Source: Deltaproteobacteria bacterium
GTDB lineage: Bacteria; Myxococcota_A; UBA9160; UBA4427
DNA length: 64,000 bases
Reading direction: 5' to 3'
Assembly (NCBI GenBank): GCA_019310385.1
Contig: JAFDEK010000002.1
Coordinates: 1-64,000, forward strand
Positions 57,899 through 64,000 of the stretch are shown piece by piece. The position numbers were made by a program, and so were the translations under genes. Every line of letters starts with the position of its first letter. The stretch's first letter is position 1. Under the pieces are notes generated by a model. The model saw nothing but the letters and a program-made list of their open reading frames with translations, searched no databases and was not told where the DNA came from.

Positions 57899-60800
57899 TG
57901 CGTGCCTATCGAAAATTCGCGGGAACGAGAGCGGGACGGGTCTTCTCCGTCGTGCAGTGTCTCTTGCTACTGCTCGCCACGAGCTGCATCCCGATCGGTT
58001 ACGAGGGACGGGGAGACGGCCAGCCGGCGGCCGGCCGGCCCGAGTTCCAGCGCTCCATGGTCGTCGAGCTTCCCGGCTCGACGACGGTCAACATGGCGGG
58101 AGGCAACCTGATGGTCGATCGCGTCGATCTCACCATCGATACGCGTCTCGGAACCCAGGTGTACGGAGCCGCCTACAACTCCACCGGCAATGAGTGGATC
58201 TGGTCCTTCGATCTTCGCTACGACGGCGAGCGCTTCATCGACGCCACGGGCGCCCGCTACTTCATCGACGGGCTGTCCCCTGGCGCGATGATCCCCGGGT
58301 CGGACTGGGTGCGCGTGGACGCCGATACCCTGCGGCGCATCGACGGCATGCTCTTCCACTTCGAGAACGGCAAGGTGGCCCGGATCCACCGCGCATCGTC
58401 GCAATATCCCCAGCTCTTCTACCGCTACCGGATCATGGGCGGCGAGGGCTACGTCGACCGCATCTCCGACTGCACCCGTTCGTACATCTGCGACGAGGTC
58501 GTCGCTCTGCACTGGGCGTTTCTGCCGGGCTCGGGCGTGCAGCTCCAGGTCATCGCCGACCGCAGCGGTCGCGAGGCGCATTTCAAGTACCGTCAAGGTC
58601 GGATCGTCAGCGCACGCGATCCCCTGGATCTCGAGCAGCTCTGGCCGGGGTACCGCTACGAGTACGCGGGCGAGGGGGGACGCCTCTCGGCCGTGGTCGA
58701 TTCCGAGGAGGCGCGCATCGAGTACAGCTACGCGTTCGGACGCATTCAGGAGCTGCGCCAGATCGGCGCCCAGAATCCCGTGCATCGCTTCGAGTTCGGC
58801 TGGGACGCCGAACGGGCGATGTGGTACGGCGCCAGCCTCGGCCCTGGAGGTCAACTCTGTGTGCGCCGCTACGAGAGCTTCGGACGACTTCGCGAGCTGA
58901 GCTGTGATCCCGACGAGTTCGTAGCCATGAGCTGGGACAGAGATCTGCGTCCCTCCAGCCGCTATCACAACGGACTCACGACGAGCTGGAGCTACCCGGA
59001 CGCGAACACGGTGGTGGAAACCCGGCCTTCCGGAAACCGGGTCACCACGGTCTACTCCCCGACCGGCGTCGACCGCAGGGGCAGGCGTCCCGTGGCCTCG
59101 GTCCGCGACAGCCTCGGGCTCATCGAGCACCGCGGTTACAACCCGGCGGGCCGGCTCCGGGCCATCGACAACGGTGAGGGCGACCGGCTCTGGTTCCAAT
59201 ACGACTCCGACGAGCACATCAGCGCACTGATCCGAAACAGCACGGTCGTGGAAGAGGCGCCCTCGGTCTCGATCTACTTCGACGACTTCCACGTCAGCGG
59301 GCAGCCGCAGTATGTCTTCCATCCGGACCAGATGGGAGAGCTGCGCAGCTACGACGCGGTGGGGAATCAACTCACCGGCTCGAATCTCGCTCGAGCCGTG
59401 GATCCCGGGCGCCCCGGAATCGTGTCGCGCGCCTTCGACGGTGACCGGAACTTGCGCGAGCTGAGGGTCAAGGGAATCGCCTCGGAGGGAACGCAGGGCC
59501 CGCAGGAGGTGATCCGTATCGATTACCGCTCGGACCACCAGGTTTCGCAAATCTCACGTCCCTTCGGTGGTGACAGCCGCTTCGAGTACGACGAGCTCGG
59601 TCGCCGGGTGGCACGCTACGACGTGGTCGATGGCGTGGAGCGCCCCGCCCGCATGACCTACGACGCGAGCGGAAACCTCCGATCCATGGAGCAGGCCAAC
59701 GGTATGCGGGTCGAGCTCGATTACGACTCGCTCGATCGTGTGAGTGAACAGCGCTGGCTGCGCCAGGGAGTCGTGTCGAAGATCCTGTGGATCGGGCGCA
59801 GCGATGGGCGGGTCAGCGAGCTGCGCGATTCTACCCATGCCTATCAGCCGGAGACGATCCAGTACGACCAGGCCGGCCGGATCGCACGCGTGGATTTTCC
59901 GATGGGCCTCGCATCCCGGCAGCTCGAGTACGATCTACGCAACCGCGTGATCGCAACCCACTACCTCCAGGACGATCTCGGCGTTCGCAGTCTCGAGTAC
60001 GCATACGATCTCGCGGACCGCCGGGTGGGTGTGTGGGACGACGGCGAGCGCGCCTGGGAGAAGACCTTCGAGGGCGGCCGGCTGGCGAGGCAGGACTACG
60101 GGACCACGGGCTACAGCTCCGTCTCCTACGAGCTCACGGGTGAAGCGCTGGGCTGGGTAGGCTACACGGAAGCTCGCAACTTCATGGGCGCCAGGGTCGT
60201 GCGAATCGATTACGACCGCAATCCGTGCAATACGTCGATCTGGAATCTTTGTACGGACGTCTTCGTGGAGGTGATGGGGGTCCACGCGGCGGTCGCCCAC
60301 GAGAGCTATGCGGTGGGTCAAGTGACCGGGGCCGCCGGAAGGCGCGTGCTGGCCTCGCTCGGAGGCGACCTAACGGTGGGTTCGGTGCCCCAGGCGGGGG
60401 ATCCCGGTGCGGGGAGCCACTTCGACTATGACGCGCTGAACAACATCGAACGCATCGCGACACTACCGGATGGTCCCGAGATCTCCTTCGTCTACAACGC
60501 GGAGCGCAATCGACTGCTCGAAACTCGCGAGGCGAATTCCGGTGACATCATCCACGCATACGCGTACGATGAGTCGGGCTATGTGACCAGCCGGGACGGC
60601 GTGCCCATCGGCTACGACGACGCGGGGCTCACGGTGTCGATCGGAAACGATGTCAGCTTCGAGTGGGACGCCCTGGGGCGCCCGGTCTCCTCCAATGTGG
60701 AGGGGCAGCAGCGTCACTACTATTTTGGCGGTGACGTCCTCGGGGATGCCGTGGGCAACCTCTTTGCTATCGAGTCCGACGAGTTCACGATCGATCTCAC

Positions 60801-61542
60801 CCAGGGCACCCACCGCTTCCGCCACTACGACTTCCGCAACAACGTCCGCTTTGTCACTGACGACCAGGGAGAGGTGGTCCAGCACTTCGTGTACGGGCCC
60901 TACGGCGTGGTGGAGGAGTTCGGAAGCGGTCAGGGGCAGAGCTTCGCTCGCGGCCAGGGAATTGGCAGCACGGGCCTGACCCTGCTGGGCGTGCGCGTTC
61001 TGGACTCCGACATCGGCCGATTCATCTCGCCGGACCCGATCCTGCAGCTCGGCGATTCCCACGGCTATGCGGGCGGGAACCCGCTGGACCTGTGGGACCC
61101 GGATGGCCGGCATGCGACCGGCGCCGAGTTCGGCGGAGGGGTGAGTCGGTTCGAAATCGGAACCCTCTTGATCCTGACAGGCGCGGCGCTCGCAACGGGG
61201 GCTGGCGTGCTCGCCGGGTTGGGCTACGCGGCGGCAGCCACGGCCCTGGGCATTACAAGCACGGGCTTCGTCTTCACGGGATGGGCGGTGGCCGCATCAG
61301 AAATCGTCGGCGCGGCTCCTGCCCCGCCATCCTCGCCGGGAGGGGGGCCCTACCAGGCCCCCGACGTCGGAGCAACACTCGAGGCTACGACCTTTGGCTG
61401 CTCACCGACCCATCCTTCGACGGTTCCGGTGCTTCCCGCTGCGATCTGGCTTCTGGCGCCACTTCAGATCCTCCTGGGGTGTCTCCTGGTGTCGCGCCAC
61501 CGGCGTGCGAGGCGGCGCGAAGACGGTCGAGGCTGGGAGTGA
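57898..61542 (+). CDS. RHS-repeat lipoprotein with C-terminal Cys-hydrophobic-Arg tail
   Basis: 1214 residues. The signal peptide ends in LATSC (Cys30), a lipobox. Residues about 60-1060 hold RHS/YD repeats (for example LRYDGERFIDATG, YRYEYAGEGGRLSAVVD, FHFDYDALNNIERI-like); the RHS core LRVLDSDIGRFISPDPIL then GNPLDLWDPDG closes the shell near 1065. The C-terminal part has a Gly/Ala-rich helix pair (TLLILTGAALATGAGVLAGLG), then FGCSPTHPS (Cys1168), a hydrophobic helix (VLPAAIWLLAPLQILLGCLLV) and RHRRARRRE. This resembles a C-terminal sorting signal rather than a toxin. Start at the ATG overlapping the Lgt-like stop; the upstream open frame to 57193 is a shadow. Confidence 0.88.
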   Translation: MRAYRKFAGTRAGRVFSVVQCLLLLLATSCIPIGYEGRGDGQPAAGRPEFQRSMVVELPGSTTVNMAGGNLMVDRVDLTIDTRLGTQVYGAAYNSTGNEWIWSFDLRYDGERFIDATGARYFIDGLSPGAMIPGSDWVRVDADTLRRIDGMLFHFENGKVARIHRASSQYPQLFYRYRIMGGEGYVDRISDCTRSYICDEVVALHWAFLPGSGVQLQVIADRSGREAHFKYRQGRIVSARDPLDLEQLWPGYRYEYAGEGGRLSAVVDSEEARIEYSYAFGRIQELRQIGAQNPVHRFEFGWDAERAMWYGASLGPGGQLCVRRYESFGRLRELSCDPDEFVAMSWDRDLRPSSRYHNGLTTSWSYPDANTVVETRPSGNRVTTVYSPTGVDRRGRRPVASVRDSLGLIEHRGYNPAGRLRAIDNGEGDRLWFQYDSDEHISALIRNSTVVEEAPSVSIYFDDFHVSGQPQYVFHPDQMGELRSYDAVGNQLTGSNLARAVDPGRPGIVSRAFDGDRNLRELRVKGIASEGTQGPQEVIRIDYRSDHQVSQISRPFGGDSRFEYDELGRRVARYDVVDGVERPARMTYDASGNLRSMEQANGMRVELDYDSLDRVSEQRWLRQGVVSKILWIGRSDGRVSELRDSTHAYQPETIQYDQAGRIARVDFPMGLASRQLEYDLRNRVIATHYLQDDLGVRSLEYAYDLADRRVGVWDDGERAWEKTFEGGRLARQDYGTTGYSSVSYELTGEALGWVGYTEARNFMGARVVRIDYDRNPCNTSIWNLCTDVFVEVMGVHAAVAHESYAVGQVTGAAGRRVLASLGGDLTVGSVPQAGDPGAGSHFDYDALNNIERIATLPDGPEISFVYNAERNRLLETREANSGDIIHAYAYDESGYVTSRDGVPIGYDDAGLTVSIGNDVSFEWDALGRPVSSNVEGQQRHYYFGGDVLGDAVGNLFAIESDEFTIDLTQGTHRFRHYDFRNNVRFVTDDQGEVVQHFVYGPYGVVEEFGSGQGQSFARGQGIGSTGLTLLGVRVLDSDIGRFISPDPILQLGDSHGYAGGNPLDLWDPDGRHATGAEFGGGVSRFEIGTLLILTGAALATGAGVLAGLGYAAAATALGITSTGFVFTGWAVAASEIVGAAPAPPSSPGGGPYQAPDVGATLEATTFGCSPTHPSTVPVLPAAIWLLAPLQILLGCLLVSRHRRARRREDGRGWE

Positions 61543-63515
61543 AGGAAGCCAGGGATCTGTGCTCGGACGGAGTCGCGCCTCCGAGAGACGATGAGGAGGC
61601 ATTCGAGCTTCGTCGTTCTTCGAGGGTCGGGCTCGTGCTCGCTCCGTACTCGGGAGCACTGGTCGCGGTGGTGCTCGCGTTCTGGATGCAGGAGGCCGGC
61701 TACCACCCCGGCCACCTTCCGCTGAGTCGCTACCTCATCCCGTTGACGCTGATTCTGCTGCTCGCGATCCTGGTCACGCTACGCATTGTCACCACTCGAG
61801 CGCACCTGCGCATCGCTGGAAAAGAGATCGCGTTTCCCGGCATCGCGTGCTTCTGGAAGAATCGAAGACTGCGTACGAAGGAAATCAGGTCCTACGTCCG
61901 GATCGGCCACGGACCTTCCAGTCGCGTGTTCTTCTCCTGGGCTGGCTTCAATTCCACGAGGGTCTATGGCCCACGGAGCTTCGTCGAGCCCGACGCCCTC
62001 GATCGTTTCGATGCTGCGATGACCCGGGCACTCGCCGGCCACCCGGAGCTGGATCAGGTACTGCTTCGTGGTTCCCTGATTGCCAGGCTTCGAAGAGCCC
62101 CGCGGCTCTGCCTGGCCATCGCCGTTGCGCTGGCACTCGTGTTCTGCTGGCAGCTCATCCGATCGAGCCACAGCCCGCCGGTGGATGCTCTGCTCTCCGG
62201 AGCACTCTCTCCATGGCTCGTCTGGCACCAGGGCGAGTGGTTTCGGCTGGCCTCGGCACCGCTGCTCCACGGGGGAGTCCTCCACTTGATGCTCAATCTC
62301 GTGACATTCATCGCCCTGGGCTTGATGATCGAGCCGGCACTGGGTCGCTGGAGGATGCTGGTCGTCATCGCGTCGAGCGCAGCGGTGTCGAGCATTGCGA
62401 GCTCCTTCGTGAGCGCGTCCCTCGCAAGCATGGGTTTCTCCGGCGCGGTCTTCGGGCTGCTCGGCGCCTCCATCGCCCTCGTGTTTCGCTTTCATCGACT
62501 CATGGCGATTGGCTGGCAGGGTGGCGCAGGGATGCTGCTGCTCACGTTGTTTGCAGTCGTGTCCCAGTGGTTCACCATGCCGATCATCGACCACGCCGCG
62601 CATGTCGCCGGGCTGCTGACGGGCGCACTGCTCGGGCTGGTGCTCGGCAGCGAGCGCGAGCTGCAGCAAGGCGATCACCAGCCGGGCAGGGCGCTGGTAC
62701 TGCTCGGGGCGATCTCCTGTGCGCTGTGGTTGCTGGCCGCAGGGAGGGCTGTGCAATACGGCGAGGCACACGATCTCGGGACGCTACTGCGAGAACTCAG
62801 GGAGAATACGGATCCTGGCAGGGCGGGCCGAAAGCTCGTGTATGCGAGCGTGCTGGCCGTCTCGGCACTGGAGGACGAGCGGGTTGGAGCGGTGGACCTC
62901 GCTCGGGCGAGTGAGGTGTTGTCGGACGTGGTGGAGCGCGGCTCGGGGTCACCCGATACGCTGACTATTCTCGCCGCGCTCGAGTACGTGCTGGGGAACC
63001 CACGAGTTGCCGTGAAACATGCGAGAGAGGCTGACGCAGGGGACAAGGGCGAAGCAGACGCAGATTGGATCGCGGAGCTTTCGCTCTACGAATGGATGAG
63101 CGACCCGGTTCGCGCCGGTCCCGGAGCTGCGGTGGCCGAAGGAGCAGGCGGTGTGCCCGCGCTCACTGTGGTGGACGACGCTCCGCGTACCGGCGATGTT
63201 CTCACACTCACCTCGCCCATCGCGCATCCCAAGGGCCTCGTGGCACACGTCCTGGTGCTGGAAGGCAGGGAGTTGCGCGGCTTCCTGCGGCTGCGCTTCG
63301 GCCCCTTTCGAGGTGGACAGAGGCACTTCGCAGAAGGGTGGAGCGAATTCCGGGAGGGTCGCGAGCTGAGCTATCGGATCACCTATTTCGATGAACCCGC
63401 TGAGCCGCTTCGGCCGGGAGACTGGCAGTGGCGTTACTGGCCGTGGCAGCCGGAGGTGGTCGAGTTCCTCGATGAACGGGCGGCGGCGTTGCGGCATTCG
63501 GCCGAGTTTCTGTAG
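61539..63515 (+). CDS. Rhomboid-family intramembrane serine protease with N- and C-terminal extensions
   Basis: 658 residues from GTG 61539 overlapping the RHS stop (GTGA). A first pair of helices (about 33-85) is followed by a small PH-like segment (85-170) before the rhomboid core: HGGVLHLMLNL (H244...N253), GFSGAVFGLLGA (S301 nucleophile) and DHAAHVAGLLTGALLG (H355). After six helices a 250-residue helical and beta C-terminal domain follows, ending EFLDERAAAL. Rhombosortases process GlyGly-CTERM proteins; here rhomboid and CPBP proteases share one operon with one RHS target. No GlyGly-CTERM is visible, so its substrate is unknown. Confidence 0.88.
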   Translation: MKEARDLCSDGVAPPRDDEEAFELRRSSRVGLVLAPYSGALVAVVLAFWMQEAGYHPGHLPLSRYLIPLTLILLLAILVTLRIVTTRAHLRIAGKEIAFPGIACFWKNRRLRTKEIRSYVRIGHGPSSRVFFSWAGFNSTRVYGPRSFVEPDALDRFDAAMTRALAGHPELDQVLLRGSLIARLRRAPRLCLAIAVALALVFCWQLIRSSHSPPVDALLSGALSPWLVWHQGEWFRLASAPLLHGGVLHLMLNLVTFIALGLMIEPALGRWRMLVVIASSAAVSSIASSFVSASLASMGFSGAVFGLLGASIALVFRFHRLMAIGWQGGAGMLLLTLFAVVSQWFTMPIIDHAAHVAGLLTGALLGLVLGSERELQQGDHQPGRALVLLGAISCALWLLAAGRAVQYGEAHDLGTLLRELRENTDPGRAGRKLVYASVLAVSALEDERVGAVDLARASEVLSDVVERGSGSPDTLTILAALEYVLGNPRVAVKHAREADAGDKGEADADWIAELSLYEWMSDPVRAGPGAAVAEGAGGVPALTVVDDAPRTGDVLTLTSPIAHPKGLVAHVLVLEGRELRGFLRLRFGPFRGGQRHFAEGWSEFREGRELSYRITYFDEPAEPLRPGDWQWRYWPWQPEVVEFLDERAAALRHSAEFL

Positions 63516-63525
63516 CCGGCCTCCT

Positions 63526-64000
63526 TCAACTTGCCACCCCGTCCGCGGGTGGTTCCTTGGGGCCGGCTTTGCTTCGCAGCCTGCGCCAGACCTGCCACGC
63601 GATGGCGCCTATCGGTGGCGCGATCGCGATGGTCGCCTCAGAGATCCGCGACGGCTGGAAGAAGTCGACTCCCGAGAGGAGCACCTTCGGGGTCAGCGTC
63701 GCGTGGTGGCTGGTCCAACCCACGGCGAGGAGCGGGAAGCACAAGAGGTGGATCGGGATCCACAGCCAGCGGAGCCTCTGCTTGCTTCTCCAGCAATCGG
63801 CGGCGCTCCAGAGCACGAAGATCGGAATCGCGAAGGCGCTGAAGAAGACGATCCAGAGGATAGGGCCCTTTCCGGCGAGGGTTACGCTGTGGATTGCTTC
63901 GAGGTCGCCGGGTAGCGGATGGAAAGTCGCTCCGGTGATCTGCAGCGATCCATCTCTCTCGCGAAAGACCATCGTGAAAGCGTGCTGGTACTCACCTGCG
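63526..64000 (-). CDS. Hypothetical membrane protein (5' end beyond window)
   Basis: 158 codons are open to the window edge; the ATG at 63972 is a possible start, but the residues before it (GEYQHAFTMVF) read like a continuing strand, so I treat the gene as truncated. Two or three membrane segments (ILWIVFFSAFAIPIFVLW; WIPIHLLCFPLLAVGW; ATIAIAPPIGAIAW) surround a His-containing SHHATLTPK loop. No family is recognised. It is convergent with the rhomboid gene (10 nt gap). Confidence 0.65.
   Translation of the reverse strand, partial: AGEYQHAFTMVFRERDGSLQITGATFHPLPGDLEAIHSVTLAGKGPILWIVFFSAFAIPIFVLWSAADCWRSKQRLRWLWIPIHLLCFPLLAVGWTSHHATLTPKVLLSGVDFFQPSRISEATIAIAPPIGAIAWQVWRRLRSKAGPKEPPADGVAS

Noticed and set aside
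60900-61542. RHS C-terminus as a polymorphic toxin
   Set aside because: The sequence after the RHS core is two hydrophobic stretches and a basic tail; no nuclease, deaminase or ADP-ribosyl motif is visible and no immunity gene follows (a rhomboid does).
1-64000. Mobile elements, phage or transferred islands
   Set aside because: No transposase, integrase, attachment site or tRNA was seen, and base composition is even apart from short intergenic AT-rich patches.

Overview
The window is about 64 kb of very GC-rich DNA with strong G/C at third codon positions and almost no non-coding space. It encodes a Gram-negative envelope: KdsA for Kdo/LPS, a fused LptF-LptG LPS exporter, lipoproteins, one PEP-CTERM protein and an MMPL/RND pump. 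It is also rich in CoA-linked catabolic enzymes, ECF sigma/Ser-Thr kinase signalling and CPBP/rhomboid membrane proteases. This combination suggests a deltaproteobacteria-like organism (Myxococcota, Binatota or a related uncultured lineage). That assignment is inference; no rRNA or other marker gene is present. I found no tRNA, rRNA, CRISPR array, phage or insertion sequence.

Layout. 1-3.2 kb: a truncated SCP-X-type thiolase, a HIT protein, two SDRs and a SelW-like thioredoxin-fold protein. 3.3-10.7 kb: a phospholipid/head-group cluster with a Tam41-like cytidylyltransferase, a DAG-kinase-fold lipid kinase, a lipocalin-like secreted protein, a CDP-alcohol phosphatidyltransferase with a degenerate nucleotidyltransferase domain, a metallophosphoesterase and two nucleotidyltransferases. 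11-17.3 kb: LPS functions (KdsA, ELM1-family putative glycosyltransferase, LptF-LptG fusion) and a GPH-type transporter. 17.5-26.9 kb: a glutaredoxin-like protein, TetR, small secreted proteins, an ECF sigma factor coupled to a Ser/Thr kinase-TPR receptor, a DUF4920 protein and a stand-alone MshEN-domain protein. 26.9-32.5 kb: an RND/MMPL exporter, SIMPL, TPM and LemA proteins. 32.5-41.3 kb: DUF3604 and GH3 genes, a GreA-like protein and a molybdopterin oxidoreductase. 41.3-55.2 kb: lipid/CoA metabolism (SDR, Zn-alcohol dehydrogenase, two thioesterases, a MaoC-DUF35-MaoC fusion, a tandem family III CoA-transferase), with an N-acyl-D-amino-acid deacylase-like enzyme, a PEP-CTERM protein, a sulfatase-fold lipoprotein and a GT2 enzyme. 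55.4-63.5 kb: a tight five-gene operon of CPBP protease, His-rich membrane protein, Lgt-like membrane protein, RHS lipoprotein and rhomboid protease.

The best candidate for an undescribed system is that last operon. The RHS protein has an N-terminal lipobox and also a C-terminal Gly-Cys, hydrophobic segment and Arg-rich tail, resembling Cys-containing sorting signals handled by CPBP-type myxosortases. It is encoded directly after an Lgt-like protein. A second candidate is the Tam41-like lipid cluster.

A third feature runs through the whole window. At least 16 places carry two to four head-to-tail copies of a 12-21 bp unit, mostly at gene starts, stops or signal peptides and sometimes containing the stop or start codon itself. 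Several adjacent genes are joined by 1-4 nt overlaps (GTGA, TTGA or TGATG), indicating translational coupling.
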